Source: Sphingomonas sp. S2-65
GTDB taxonomy: Bacteria; Pseudomonadota; Alphaproteobacteria; Sphingomonadales; Sphingomonadaceae
Assembly: GCF_021513175.1 (NCBI RefSeq)
Contig: NZ_CP090953.1
Coordinates: forward strand, 186,001-250,000
Direction of reading: 5' to 3'
DNA length: 64,000 bases
The notes under the pieces were generated by a model that saw only the letters and a program-made list of their open reading frames with translations, ran no database searches and was not told the DNA's origin. The position numbers were made by a program, and so were the translations under genes. Positions 6,861 through 15,592 of this stretch are shown here, piece after piece; the stretch's first letter is position 1; every line of letters begins with the position of its first letter.

Positions 6861-9185
6861 ATGGACGACCTGCTTCAGGAATTCATTGCCGAAACGCGCG
6901 AAACGCTGGAGGCGTTGTCGGGCGAGATCGTCGCGTGGGAAGCGCATCCCGAAGACAGCGCGCGCCTGGATGCGATCTTCCGCTTCGTGCACACGGTTAA
7001 GGGGAGCTGCGGCTTTCTCGACCTGCCGCGGCTGGGGCGGCTGAGCCACGCCGCCGAGGACGTGCTGGCGCAGGTGCGGGTGGGCGAGCGCATCCCCGAC
7101 CGCGCGCTGGTCAATTCGGTGCTGGCGGTGGTCGATCGGATCGGCGAACTGGTCGAGGCGATCGAATCGGGAACGAGCCTGGAGGCGAGCGGCGACGAGC
7201 TGCTGATCGCGGCGCTGGCCGAAGGCACGCAGAATCTGGTGCAGGCGAGCGGGCCGGCGGCGCCGCGCGCTGCCGCGCGCAGCGTGCGGCTGAACGTCGA
7301 CCTGCTCGACCGGATGATGTCGGGAATGTCCGACATGGTGCTGGCGCGCAACGAGCTGGCGCGGCGGCTGCGCCAGGGTGACGTCGATCCCGCGATCGAG
7401 GCGGCGCTGGAGCGGCTGTCGATGACCGTCGGCGAGATGCGCGACACGGTGACCCGCACCCGGATGCAAAAGATCGACGCGCTGTTCTCCGCGCTGCCGC
7501 GGATGGTGCGCGATACCGCCGCCGGGCTCGGCAAGTCGGTGATGCTGCACATCGACGGATCCGACGTCGAGCTGGACCGCGAGATGATCGAAGTGATGCG
7601 CGACCCGCTGGTCCACATCATCCGCAACTCGATCGACCATGGCATCGAGGCGCCGCAACAGCGCCGCACCGCGGGCAAGCGTGAGAATGGCCGGCTGAGC
7701 GTTTCGGCGCGCCAATCGGGCAACCAGATCATCGTCGAGATCGCCGATGACGGGCGGGGCATCGACACCGAGAAGCTGATCGCCAAGCTGGTGGCGGGGG
7801 GCCGCGACGAACAGCAGCTGCGGCGGCTGTCGCACCGCGCCCAGCTGGCGCTGGTGTTCGAGCCCGGGCTGTCGAGCAAGGACGAAGTCACCGAGGTTTC
7901 CGGCCGCGGCGTCGGCATGGACGTGGTGCGCGCGGCGATCGAGCAGATCGGCGGGCGGGTGGAGCTGGACAGCGTGCTCGGCAAGGGGCTGCGGATCACG
8001 ATCCATGTGCCGCTGACCCTGTCGATCATCTCGGCGATCGTCGTGGGCGCGGGGAACCAGCGCTTCGCGATCTCGCGCCAGGCGATCGAGGAAATCGTCA
8101 CCGACCGCAGCGATGCGATCCGCATCGACACGCTGGGCGGCGCGCGGGTCGCCACCGTGCGCGACCGGCGGATGCCGCTGGTCGACCTGGGCGGGTTGCT
8201 GGGGCTCGAGGCCGGGGAGCGCGGCGAAAGCCAGATGCTCGCGATCCTGAGCGTGAGCGACGGCAGCTTCGCGCTGGCGGTGGATACCGTGCTGGACAAT
8301 GAGGAACTGGTGGTGAAGCCGGCTTCGCCCGCGGTGATGGCGGCCGGGCTTTATGCCGGGCAGACGCTGCCCGACAGCGGGCTGCCGATGCTGATGCTCG
8401 ACTGTGCGGGGATGGCGCAGGTGGCCGGGCTCGACTTCAGCCGCGACGCGAACGAGGCGTTCGAGGAAGAAGAAGCGGTGCAGGAGCCCGCGGGCATGCC
8501 GGCGCTGCTGTTCCGCGACCTGGACGGCATGCGGCGCGCGGTGCCGCTGGCGGCGGTCGACCGCGTCGAGCAGGTCGAGGGCTCGGCGGTGCGCTTTGCG
8601 GCGGGGCGCTTCCGGGTGACGATCGACGGGCGCATCCTGCCGCTGGCGGCGCATGGCACGCTGGAGGGCCGGGCGCGGCTGAGCGTGCTGCGGCTGAAGG
8701 ATGGCGACAGCGAAGTGAGCTATGCGATCGACGAGGCGCTCGACATCATCCTGCTGCCCGACGAGATGGTACCGGCGCGCACGGCCGGGCCGGTTGCGGG
8801 GGTGACGCTGGTGGACGGGGAGCAGATCGAGCTGCTCGACGTGCTGTGGGTGTTCGACGAGCATGCCGACCGCGACGTCGAGGCCGAGACTGCGCCTTTG
8901 TGCCTGATCTCGGGCGACAGCGACGGGTGGATGGCGTCGTTCGTGCGGCCGATCCTGGAGTCGGCGGGCTATCGCGTGGCGACCCGGCTGGAACCCGGCG
9001 AGACCCCGGCGGTGGTGCTGGTGCCCGAGGAGAATGCGCAAACCGATGCCGCCAAGGCGCCGCTGGTGCGGCTGCGGCGGCGGCGGTCGGCGGCGGGTGC
9101 CGGGGACGACAGCGTATACCGCTATGACCGCGCCGGGCTGTTGTCCGCGCTGGAGGCCCAGGTGGCCAGAAAAGGACTGCGCTGA
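6861..9185 (+). CDS. cheA: Chemotaxis histidine kinase CheA with C-terminal extension
   Basis: CheA autophosphorylates and passes phosphate to CheY and CheB. The P1 domain has the phosphoryl His44 in RFVHTVKGSCGF; a P2 domain is not evident. A dimerisation region and the GHKL ATPase follow (IIRNSIDHGIEAP N-box, ADDGRGID, GRGVGMDVVR), then a P5 CheW-like domain (about 390-520). A second CheW-like segment (about 540-680) and a final approx. 60-residue piece beginning LCLISGDSDGWMASFVRPIL resemble an extra coupling domain and a degenerate receiver lacking a convincing phosphoacceptor Asp. I choose ATG 6861, since homologues start MDDLLQEFIAET; ATG 6828 is in frame upstream without a better RBS. 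The stop overlaps cheW by one base. Confidence 0.95.
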   Translation: MDDLLQEFIAETRETLEALSGEIVAWEAHPEDSARLDAIFRFVHTVKGSCGFLDLPRLGRLSHAAEDVLAQVRVGERIPDRALVNSVLAVVDRIGELVEAIESGTSLEASGDELLIAALAEGTQNLVQASGPAAPRAAARSVRLNVDLLDRMMSGMSDMVLARNELARRLRQGDVDPAIEAALERLSMTVGEMRDTVTRTRMQKIDALFSALPRMVRDTAAGLGKSVMLHIDGSDVELDREMIEVMRDPLVHIIRNSIDHGIEAPQQRRTAGKRENGRLSVSARQSGNQIIVEIADDGRGIDTEKLIAKLVAGGRDEQQLRRLSHRAQLALVFEPGLSSKDEVTEVSGRGVGMDVVRAAIEQIGGRVELDSVLGKGLRITIHVPLTLSIISAIVVGAGNQRFAISRQAIEEIVTDRSDAIRIDTLGGARVATVRDRRMPLVDLGGLLGLEAGERGESQMLAILSVSDGSFALAVDTVLDNEELVVKPASPAVMAAGLYAGQTLPDSGLPMLMLDCAGMAQVAGLDFSRDANEAFEEEEAVQEPAGMPALLFRDLDGMRRAVPLAAVDRVEQVEGSAVRFAAGRFRVTIDGRILPLAAHGTLEGRARLSVLRLKDGDSEVSYAIDEALDIILLPDEMVPARTAGPVAGVTLVDGEQIELLDVLWVFDEHADRDVEAETAPLCLISGDSDGWMASFVRPILESAGYRVATRLEPGETPAVVLVPEENAQTDAAKAPLVRLRRRRSAAGAGDDSVYRYDRAGLLSALEAQVARKGLR

Positions 9186-9610
9186 TGTCGAACCTGTTCC
9201 TGATCGCGCATGTCGCCGGGCGGACCGTGGCGATCGATTCCGACCAGGTCGAGTCGGTGGTCGATATCGGCGAAGTGACGGCGGTGCCGCGCGCGTCGCC
9301 GCACGTCCGCGGGCTGGCGGCGCTGCGCAGCCGCGTGGTGACGGTGGTGGATACCCAGTCCGCGCTCGGCCATGAGGGCGGGTCCCAGGCAAGCCGCGCG
9401 GTGATCACCCAGGTCGACGGGCACCATTACGCGCTGCTGGTCGACCAGCTGGACGACGTCGCCCCGTTCGAGCTGCGGCCGCTGGGAGGGGGCGTGACGC
9501 TCGACCCGGCCTGGCGGGCGGCGGGCAGGGGCATCGTCGAGCGCGACGGCGAGCCGATCCTGGCGATCGACCTGGCCGCGCTGGTGCCGGGGCAGACCGG
9601 CACGCACTAA
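9185..9610 (+). CDS. cheW: CheW-like coupling protein
   Basis: A 141-residue single CheW domain links receptors to CheA. Visible family features are the N-terminal beta strand SNLFLIAHVAGRTVAID, the VESVVDIGEVTAVPRA segment, the conserved RG(L)AALRSRVV strand and a C-terminal ILAIDLAAL strand. It starts at ATG 9185, whose first base is the last base of the cheA stop (TGATG), so translation is probably coupled and the stoichiometry tied to CheA. The sequence is more divergent than Escherichia coli CheW, as usual in alphaproteobacterial clusters. Confidence 0.9.
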   Translation: MSNLFLIAHVAGRTVAIDSDQVESVVDIGEVTAVPRASPHVRGLAALRSRVVTVVDTQSALGHEGGSQASRAVITQVDGHHYALLVDQLDDVAPFELRPLGGGVTLDPAWRAAGRGIVERDGEPILAIDLAALVPGQTGTH

Positions 9611-9692
9611 TATTTGTGGGTTAACCCGGCGCTTACGGCTTCTTCGCCACTATGAAGCATTAAGACACCTGGCAATCGGGGAACAGGGAAAC

Positions 9693-10058
9693 ATGAAGAC
9701 TTGTCTCGTCGTCGACGACTCAAAGGTTATCCGCAAGGTCGCGCGGCACATCCTCGAAACCCTGAACTTCCAGGTTCGCGAAGCCGGTGACGGCCGCGAG
9801 GCGCTGGACGCGTGCCTGGACACGCCGCCGGACGTGATCCTGCTCGACTGGAACATGCCGGTGATGAGCGGCATGGACTTCCTGCGCGCGCTGAAGGACT
9901 CGGGCATCGCACAGCGCCCGAAGGTGGTGTTCTGCACCACCGAGAACGGCATGGCCTATATCCGCGCCGCGATCGAAGCGGGCGCGGACGAATATGTGAT
10001 GAAGCCGTTCGACCGCGAGACGCTGGAAAGCAAGCTGCAGATCGTCGGCGTCGCCTGA
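9693..10058 (+). CDS. cheY: Single-domain response regulator CheY
   Basis: A 121-residue receiver with no output domain. All active-site residues are present: the acidic pair Asp8-Asp9 (VVDDS), the phosphoacceptor Asp52 (LLDWNMP), Thr82 or Thr83 (FCTTEN) and Lys104 (MKPFD). In CheY proteins this phosphorylated form binds the flagellar switch or another target. GGGAA lies 4-8 bases before ATG 9693. It sits 82 bases after cheW and 19 before cheB in a run of che genes on the same strand. Confidence 0.93.
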   Translation: MKTCLVVDDSKVIRKVARHILETLNFQVREAGDGREALDACLDTPPDVILLDWNMPVMSGMDFLRALKDSGIAQRPKVVFCTTENGMAYIRAAIEAGADEYVMKPFDRETLESKLQIVGVA

Positions 10059-10077
10059 CCGGCGCGAGCGAGTCGCC

Positions 10078-11157
10078 ATGGCGTATAGTTCCAGCCTTGC
10101 CCCCGGGGCGGCCTCGCGTAGCGGCGGAGCGCCGCCGGCCCAGATACTGATCGTCGACGACTCGCTCGTCGCACGGTCGGTGCTGGGACGCATGATCGAG
10201 GGCACGCGCCGCTTCCAAGTGGCGGCGGCGCTGAGCGACGTACGCGGCGCGCTCGAATATCTGCAGAGCCACCGCGTCGACATCATCCTGCTCGACATCA
10301 ACATGCCCGGCATCGACGGCCTCACTGCTTTGCCCGACGTCATCCAGGCGGGGCGCGGTGCCAAGGTGCTGATCGTGTCGTCTTCCGCCGACGAAGGCGC
10401 CGCCGTCACTGTGCAGGCGCTTGCGCTCGGCGCCGCCGACACGCTGGTCAAGCCCGGTATCGGCGCGTTCGGCGGGCGTTTCGCGGCAGTGCTGGAGGAG
10501 CGGTTGACTCGGCTGCTCGACGCCCCCGGCGACCATGGCGCGCATGCCGCGACCAGCTTCGGCCCGGTCCCCACCCCGCAAGAATTCGATATCGTCGCGA
10601 TCGGCGCCTCAACCGGTGGGATCCACGCGCTGGGCCAGTTGCTGCGGGCCATTCCGGCAAGCTTCCGCGTCCCGATCCTGGTAACCCAACATCTGCCGAT
10701 CAGCTTCATGGGCTATTTCGCCGCGCAACTTGCGGTGCTGGGCGGCCGGCCCTGCGATGTGGCGGTGGACCGGATGCGGGTACGGTCCGGACGTATCATC
10801 GTCGCGCCGGGCGACGCGCATATGCGCGTGGCGCGGATGGCGGACGGAGTCGCGATCCGATTGACCGGAGAACGGTCCGACACTGGCTGCATGCCCTCCG
10901 TCGACCCGATGTTCGAGACCGTGGCCGAAGTGTTCGGCGCGCGTGCGCTTGGCGTGATCCTGAGCGGCATGGGCCGTGACGGTTCGGACGGCGCGCGGAA
11001 GCTGAGCGAATGCGGGGCGCGGGTGTTCGTGCAGGACCGCGAGACCTCTGTCGTGTGGGGCATGCCGGGTGCCGTCGCAAAGGCAGGCCGTGCGACCGCA
11101 GTATTGCCGCCCGATGAGATCGGCCTGCTGATCGCCCGCGGAGGGCGGACGGCATGA
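10078..11157 (+). CDS. cheB: Protein-glutamate methylesterase CheB
   Basis: CheB removes methyl groups from receptor glutamates during adaptation. An N-terminal receiver (residues 20-140) has Asp27-Asp28 and phosphoacceptor Asp73 in LLDINMPGIDG with Lys125. The methylesterase domain (about 170-355) contains the catalytic triad: Ser178 in GASTGG, His205 in TQHLP and Asp301 in GMGRDGSDG. The 20-residue N-terminal extension before the first strand is rich in Ser, Ala and Gly, so the true start could be slightly later. The gene overlaps cheR by four bases. Confidence 0.95.
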   Translation: MAYSSSLAPGAASRSGGAPPAQILIVDDSLVARSVLGRMIEGTRRFQVAAALSDVRGALEYLQSHRVDIILLDINMPGIDGLTALPDVIQAGRGAKVLIVSSSADEGAAVTVQALALGAADTLVKPGIGAFGGRFAAVLEERLTRLLDAPGDHGAHAATSFGPVPTPQEFDIVAIGASTGGIHALGQLLRAIPASFRVPILVTQHLPISFMGYFAAQLAVLGGRPCDVAVDRMRVRSGRIIVAPGDAHMRVARMADGVAIRLTGERSDTGCMPSVDPMFETVAEVFGARALGVILSGMGRDGSDGARKLSECGARVFVQDRETSVVWGMPGAVAKAGRATAVLPPDEIGLLIARGGRTA

Positions 11158-12020
11158 GCACGGCGAAGATCGCGCCCGTTATGGGTTCTTCCAGCGCGAT
11201 GAACATGATCGGGGCGCTGCTGGAGCAGCGGGCGGGACAGCAGATCGCTGCGAACCGCGCGTGGCGGATCGAGACGGCACTGAAACCGCTGCTGCGCGCA
11301 CGGGGCCTGGCGACCCTGGACGAGCTGGTCGGCCAATTGGTCGCCGCGCGTACCGGTGAATTGGGCGACCACGTCGTCGATGCGCTGCTGAACCAGGAAA
11401 CGAGCTTCTTTCGCGACGTCGCCGTACTCGACACGGTCGCCGACGCCGCGCAGGCGCTCCATGCCGCGAACCCGCAGCGGAAGCTGCGGATATGGTCGGC
11501 GGGCTGTTCCACGGGGCAGGAGCCGTTGAGCCTTGCCATGCTGCTGATCGAGCGCGGCCTGATGGACTCGGCCACGCCTCCCGAAATCGTCGCCACCGAC
11601 ATCTCGCCCGCCGCGCTGAGCCGTGCGCGCGCCGGCCGGTATTCGCAGTTCGAGATCCAGCGCGGATTGCCGGTGCGGCGCATGATCCAATGGTTCGACA
11701 GCGTGGGCGGAGACTGGGTCGCGAAACCGGAACTGGTTCGACGCGTGCAGTTCCGCCAGCACAACCTAACCGCCGACTGCGCGCCGGCCGGACGGTTCGA
11801 CATCATACTGTGCCGCAACGTGATGCTGTATTTCTCCACGGCGGTGCGCCAGCGGGTGTTCGACCTGCTCGCGACGGGCGTACGGCCCGGAGGGTTGCTG
11901 GTGCTTGGGGCCGGCGAGACAGTGATCGGAATGACCGAGCATTTCAGCCCGACCAAAGCGTTTCGCGGCTTCTACGAGGCCGCCGATCCCGCAGCGCCGT
12001 CGGCGGCTGTACTGGGCTGA
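11154..12020 (+). CDS. cheR: Chemotaxis protein methyltransferase CheR
   Basis: CheR methylates receptor glutamates using S-adenosylmethionine and opposes CheB. The all-alpha N-terminal domain (about 17-90) is followed by the SAM-binding domain with the motif IWSAGCSTGQEPLS and the acidic motif IVATDIS; the substrate-side CRNVMLYFS motif appears near residue 222. Length 288 aa is normal. The ATG lies inside the cheB stop region (ATGA overlap), so the pair is translationally coupled. It closes the che cluster. The C-terminus has no pentapeptide-binding extension that I can recognise. Confidence 0.95.
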   Translation: MSTAKIAPVMGSSSAMNMIGALLEQRAGQQIAANRAWRIETALKPLLRARGLATLDELVGQLVAARTGELGDHVVDALLNQETSFFRDVAVLDTVADAAQALHAANPQRKLRIWSAGCSTGQEPLSLAMLLIERGLMDSATPPEIVATDISPAALSRARAGRYSQFEIQRGLPVRRMIQWFDSVGGDWVAKPELVRRVQFRQHNLTADCAPAGRFDIILCRNVMLYFSTAVRQRVFDLLATGVRPGGLLVLGAGETVIGMTEHFSPTKAFRGFYEAADPAAPSAAVLG

Positions 12021-12063
12021 TCCCGCTTGCCCGCCGGCGCCTGGCGGTTCTAACGTCGCTGCG

Positions 12064-12765
12064 ATGCAGAACGGGCTACCCACGATCAACGCGCCGTCCC
12101 CCAATTTCGACGCGCGCGCGTTGCCGGTCTCGATGATCGTGCTGCATTATACCGGGATGGAGAGCGGCGAGGCGGCGATCGCCCGGCTGCGCGATCCCGA
12201 GGCCAAGGTTTCGGCCCATTACCTGGTGGACGAGGACGGCACGATCCTGCGCATGGTCGCGGAGGACAAGCGGGCATGGCACGCCGGACGTTCGCACTGG
12301 CGCGGGATCACCGACGTCAACAGCGCCTCGATCGGCATCGAGATCGTGAACCCCGGCCATGACTTCGGATATCGCCCTTTCACCGATGCGCAGATGAGCG
12401 TGCTGATCCCGCTGGTCGCCGACATCAAGGAGCGGCACGGCATCACCCGCGGCAATGTCGTGGGGCATTCCGACGTCGCGCCGGCGCGCAAGCAGGATCC
12501 AGGCGAATTGTTCAACTGGCACGCGCTGGCGCGGCTGCGGCTGGCACTGCCGCGCCCGACCAAGAACCTAGTGGATCCCGGCTGGCCGGACGCCGGGTTC
12601 ATGTTGGCGCTGGAACGGTTCGGGTATGACGTGAGCGACAGGGAAGCGGCCGTGATCGCGTTTCAACGGCGGTTCCGGCCCGAGATGATCGATGGCGAGA
12701 TCGACATGGAGTGCCGCTGTATCCTGCTGGCCTTGCTGCTGCCGAAGCCACAAGGCGAGGACTGA
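12064..12765 (+). CDS. AmpD-like N-acetylmuramoyl-L-alanine amidase
   Basis: An amidase_2 domain zinc hydrolase that cuts the bond between MurNAc and L-Ala in peptidoglycan or in recycled anhydro-muropeptides. Zinc and catalytic residues are visible in MIVLHYTGM, the GIEIVNPGHD segment and VVGHSDVAPARKQDPG. A C-terminal peptidoglycan-binding type helix bundle follows at about 175-225 (FMLALERFGYDV, AVIAFQRRFRPEMIDG). There is no signal peptide, so a cytoplasmic AmpD role in cell-wall recycling is likely. That fits the AmgK and MurU genes later in the window. Length is 233 aa. Confidence 0.88.
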   Translation: MQNGLPTINAPSPNFDARALPVSMIVLHYTGMESGEAAIARLRDPEAKVSAHYLVDEDGTILRMVAEDKRAWHAGRSHWRGITDVNSASIGIEIVNPGHDFGYRPFTDAQMSVLIPLVADIKERHGITRGNVVGHSDVAPARKQDPGELFNWHALARLRLALPRPTKNLVDPGWPDAGFMLALERFGYDVSDREAAVIAFQRRFRPEMIDGEIDMECRCILLALLLPKPQGED

Positions 12766-12858
12766 CCTAAAGAAGGTTTCAGCCCGCTTCAGCATCTTTC
12801 CCGCTAGGTCGGCTATCGCCCTGCTGTCATCGTGGGTGCGGAGGGACGGGAGAACGAC

Positions 12859-13191
12859 ATGCTCGATAGCGGAGGGCTCCGGCAGCCCGTGACCCTTGGC
12901 CCCGTGCGGGTGCGCCTGACCGGCGTCGTGAAGGGGGATGCCGCCTCGGTAAACGCGCCGACCATGGCAGAGGCGACTGCGGCGCTGCACCGGGCGGCAC
13001 GCGTCAACGGCGCGGACGCAGTGGTGCAGATCAGTTCCGATCATCGCCGCACCACGCTGGCGAGCGGGCCATTATCGGTCCAGACCCTGGTCGAGGTCCA
13101 GGCGTGGGGAACGGCCGTGCAGGAGACGTGGGAAGAGCCGTCAAGCGACGCTGTGCCTAAGCAGGCGGAGGGAACCGCCGAAGAAGAATGA
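12859..13191 (+). CDS. Hypothetical protein, YbjQ-like fold suspected
   Basis: A 110-residue protein started at ATG 12859 because GGGAG lies 7 bases upstream; an in-frame GTG at 12832 would extend it without an RBS. The core (about residues 12-80) contains AEATAALHRAARVNGADAVV and a final VEVQAWGTAV strand, a pattern like the C-terminal half of YbjQ/UPF0145 proteins, in which a helix with Ala-rich face precedes G-A-x-A-V-V. The C-terminal 25 residues are Glu/Pro-rich and probably disordered. No enzyme motif is seen. It lies between the amidase and the RNase P RNA. Confidence 0.6.
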   Translation: MLDSGGLRQPVTLGPVRVRLTGVVKGDAASVNAPTMAEATAALHRAARVNGADAVVQISSDHRRTTLASGPLSVQTLVEVQAWGTAVQETWEEPSSDAVPKQAEGTAEEE

Positions 13192-13258
13192 CGGCGTGGG
13201 CGTTGGAGGCCGTCGATTGGGCTTCCATCCTGCGCGCTTGCCGCTATCAGCCGTCGAG

Positions 13259-13643
13259 CCAGAGGGTTGGGCGGCCGCGTTGGCACCGCAAGGTGTCACC
13301 GAGGAAAGTCCGGGCTCCACGGAACGACGGTGCCGGGTAACGCCCGGCGGGGGCGACCCCAGGGAAAGTGCCACAGAGAGCAGACCGCCCACTGGTTCCC
13401 GGTTTTCGGACCGGGAACTGAGGGCAAGGGTGAAAGGGTGCGGTAAAAGCGCACCGCGCGACCGGTAACGGAAGCGGCATGGTAAACCCCACCGGGAGCA
13501 AGACCGAATAGGGACGGCACATGCGCCTCGTTCCGGCGCGTCGTCCGGGTTGGTTGCTTGAGCGGCGGAGCAATCCGTCGCCTAGAGGAATGGTCGCACA
13601 GCCCTTTCGAGGGTGGACAGAACCCGGCTTACAGACCCTCTGG
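13259..13643 (+). ncRNA. rnpB: RNase P RNA, bacterial class A
   Basis: RNase P RNA removes 5' leaders from tRNA precursors. The conserved core elements are present in order: GAGGAAAGTCCGGGCTCC at 13301-13318, ACAGAGAGCAGACCGCC near 13372, a GGGTGAAAGGGTGCGG helix near 13427, and the 3' core AGAACCCGGCTTACAGACC near 13619. Helix P1 defines the ends: CCAGAGGGT (13259-13267) pairs perfectly with ACCCTCTGG (13635-13643). The resulting 385 bases match class A lengths in alphaproteobacteria. Nearby short reading frames on either strand are shadows of this RNA. Confidence 0.97.
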
Positions 13644-13827
13644 CATCTTTATCGCGAATGGCGGCTTCTCGCGGAGGTCGCCCCGAGGCCGGGCTCCGCC
13701 GCTTCCTTCTGGAAGAAGCGGGATCCGTCTCGGGCCCTGGATGGCGAAGTATCTGGGTCGGTGACGAAGAAGATGCGCGCCCTCAGCCTAGCCTTTCGCG
13801 AACCGTGCCCCTATCTGCTTCAAATCT

Positions 13828-14364
13828 ATGGCAAGACACACCAGATCGAGCGATTGGGGTTTTCCGCGGTGGCGCAGCTATGGTGCCGAGCGCGAAGCCG
13901 TGAAGGTGCGGATGTGCGACCGGCATGGTTGCGAGGAGCCCGGCGACCGCCCCGCACCCAAATCCCCGAACAACCCCGAACGCTGGTATTTCTGCGAGAC
14001 GCATGCCGCCGAGTACAACCGCAATTGGAATTACTTCGAGGGGCTGAACGCCGAGGAAGCCGCACAGCGCGAGGCGGAAGAGCGCCGCGACGCGAGCGGC
14101 TATTCGGAATCGCGGCATAATGGCTGGGCAGGCCCTGGCGACGGCAGCCGTTCGCGCGACGAGATGCGCGCGCTCGAAGTGCTGGAACTGGAGGTCGACG
14201 CGGATTTCGACGCAGTGCGGATCGCGTGGCGGCGGCTGGCCAAGTCCAACCACCCGGATGTGAAGCCGAACGACGCCGATGCCGCGAAGCGGTTCCAGGC
14301 GATCCAGGCGGCCTATGAAGTGCTCAAGGCGGCCGAGGAGCGCCGGACCTGGAAGCCGGGTTGA
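13828..14364 (+). CDS. J-domain (DnaJ-like) protein with N-terminal zinc-ribbon-like segment
   Basis: The C-terminal 70 residues form a J domain: RALEVLELEVDADFDAVRIA, then KSNHPDVKPND with the essential His-Pro-Asp, then FQAIQAAYEVLKAAEERR. J proteins stimulate Hsp70 ATPase. The N-terminal half has MCDRHGCEEPG and YFCETHAAEYN, a pattern of three Cys and two His that could bind zinc. This layout is typical of a small sphingomonad/alphaproteobacterial J protein. Its stop is overlapped by the next gene (TTGA). Confidence 0.85.
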   Translation: MARHTRSSDWGFPRWRSYGAEREAVKVRMCDRHGCEEPGDRPAPKSPNNPERWYFCETHAAEYNRNWNYFEGLNAEEAAQREAEERRDASGYSESRHNGWAGPGDGSRSRDEMRALEVLELEVDADFDAVRIAWRRLAKSNHPDVKPNDADAAKRFQAIQAAYEVLKAAEERRTWKPG

Positions 14365-14696
14365 AGACGGTCCGGTCGAACTGGTCCGACGCGATCCTGG
14401 TTTGCGCCAAATGCTCCAAGAAGCTGGACGGCGGTTTCGGGCCCAAGGGCAAGGCGCCGCTTGGCAAGGCGCTGCGCAAGCATTTGCACGTGAAGAAGGG
14501 GCGCAAGGCGGCGGCGGGCATCGTCGAGGTGAAGTGCCTTGGTATCTGTCCGCGCGGAGCGGTCACCGTGGTGAACGGCGCGCGGAGCCGCGAGTGGCTC
14601 CTAGTGCCCGAGGGGGCCGATCTGGACGTGGTTGTCGCGAATCTGGGGCTCTCAGCGCCGGTTAATTCGGACGAGGTTGCCGGAAGCTTCCTGTAA
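14361..14696 (+). CDS. Thioredoxin-like [2Fe-2S] ferredoxin-domain protein
   Basis: A 111-residue protein with four Cys in two pairs: CAKC at residues 15-18 and CLGICPRGA near residue 59, the arrangement of thioredoxin-fold 2Fe-2S ferredoxins (C-x2-C ... C-x3-C). The linker is Lys-rich (KGKAPLGKALRKHLHVKKGRK). It starts with TTG 14361, overlapping the J-domain stop by four bases, so the two are probably co-translated. The electron partner is unknown; sufE for Fe-S assembly is convergent downstream. Confidence 0.78.
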   Translation: MKTVRSNWSDAILVCAKCSKKLDGGFGPKGKAPLGKALRKHLHVKKGRKAAAGIVEVKCLGICPRGAVTVVNGARSREWLLVPEGADLDVVVANLGLSAPVNSDEVAGSFL

Positions 14697-14729
14697 CCTC
14701 GGGGCGTTGAGCCGGAATCCCGCTACTTC

Positions 14730-14774
14730 AACCCGCTAGAAGAAGCGGGACCCCGGCTCAAGGCCGGGGTGACG
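14730..14774. repeat. REP-like palindromic element
   Basis: CCCGCT/AGCGGG and CCCCGGC/GCCGGGG stem pairs sit side by side, followed by GTGACGA, between the convergent 2Fe-2S and sufE genes. Related copies occur at 19731, 35291-35517 and 41571. It may also serve as a bidirectional terminator. Confidence 0.7.
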
Positions 14775-14787
14775 ATGAGCGGGCTGA

Positions 14788-15195
14788 TCAGTTCGCGTAG
14801 CGGGCTGCGGTGTCGCGGATCAGGGCGATCATGTTGGGAATGCCCTGCGTCCGGTTCGAACTCAGCTGGTTCTTGAGATCGAAGGGCGCGAGTGCGGCGT
14901 CGACATCGGTGGCCAGGATGTCGGCCGGCGCGCGGTCCTGCACGGTCAGCAGGACAAGCGCGATGATACCCTTGGTGATGGCCGCATTCGAATCCGCCAG
15001 GAAGTGCAGCGTGCCGTCGTCGCGGCGGGTAGGATAGACCCAGACCGAGGCGGAGCACCCACGCACGAGCGTCGCATCGGTCTTCAACGGATCGGGCATC
15101 GGTTCCAGGCCGCGGCCGAGATCGATCAGCAGGCGGTAGCGGTCGTCCGCGTCGAGGAATTCATATTCGTCCTGAAGATCGGCTAGGCTGGTCAT
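14788..15195 (-). CDS. sufE: SufE family sulfur acceptor
   Basis: SufE accepts persulfide sulfur from the cysteine desulfurase SufS and passes it to Fe-S cluster assembly. The active Cys47 sits in VRGCSASVW, the family signature (G-C-x-S-x-V-W). At 135 aa it has the normal size. The C-terminus SSNRTQGIPNMIALIRDTA matches the conserved final helix. No other suf gene is adjacent, so partner genes are elsewhere. Confidence 0.92.
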   Translation of the reverse strand: MTSLADLQDEYEFLDADDRYRLLIDLGRGLEPMPDPLKTDATLVRGCSASVWVYPTRRDDGTLHFLADSNAAITKGIIALVLLTVQDRAPADILATDVDAALAPFDLKNQLSSNRTQGIPNMIALIRDTAARYAN

Positions 15196-15266
15196 GCGGA
15201 GCGCTATAGCGGCGCGGCGTTCGTCGCGTCATCCCCGGCTGGGCAGGATCTGGAAATAAGCCGTGC

Positions 15267-15300
15267 GGTGGCGGGGCTGCCCGGGCCCCGTTGCCGCCAC
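15267..15300 (-). terminator. Possible terminator of the psp operon
   Basis: On the minus strand GTGGCGG and CCGCCAC, plus GGGC/GCCC inside, form an imperfect stem about 30 bases after the last gene of the phage-shock run; no true T-run follows, so the call is weak. Confidence 0.35.
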
Positions 15301-15328
15301 GAAGGACGCAGGCGTGGTGTAGCGGGGT

Positions 15329-15577
15329 TTAGAGGTCGACGCCGGCCGCGATCGCCTCGAGCTTGCGGATCCGCTCCTTGAGATCGGCCATTTCGATGCG
15401 CGATGCTGCCGAAGGCAGGGCGGGCGCGTCGATCTGCGACTGGCTGTGGCGGCCGAGTTCCTGTTGCTTGAGCGAGAGCCAGCCGCGCCAGCCCGACAGC
15501 CCTGCGGTGGTGAGCATGGCCAGGCCGGCAAGGCCCGATACCGCGCAAGTGATGTAGAGTTCGGGGTCGTGGATCAC
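15329..15577 (-). CDS. Last PspB-like small membrane protein of the psp run
   Basis: An 82-residue protein with one hydrophobic segment (about 10-28, AVSGLAGLAMLTTAGLSGW) and a C-terminal charged coiled coil ending RIRKLEAIAAGVDL. This tail is a shortened form of the R-x-x-x-LER-(I/V)-x-(T/A)-(D/A) motif found in the upstream neighbours and in PspB. It is separated from the preceding gene by 15 bases, so it is part of the same transcription unit. Function is unknown; I infer an accessory role in envelope stress. Confidence 0.7.
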   Translation of the reverse strand: MIHDPELYITCAVSGLAGLAMLTTAGLSGWRGWLSLKQQELGRHSQSQIDAPALPSAASRIEMADLKERIRKLEAIAAGVDL

Positions 15578-15592
15578 GTCATGCCTCCCTGG

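Noticed and set aside
6555..9392. Long antisense frame opposite cheA
   Set aside because: Composition is Arg/His/Pro-rich with no fold or motifs; the plus-strand protein has all CheA motifs.
13460..13820. Several short frames in and just after the RNase P RNA
   Set aside because: They overlap the conserved core of the RNA or a degenerate repeat and have no RBS.
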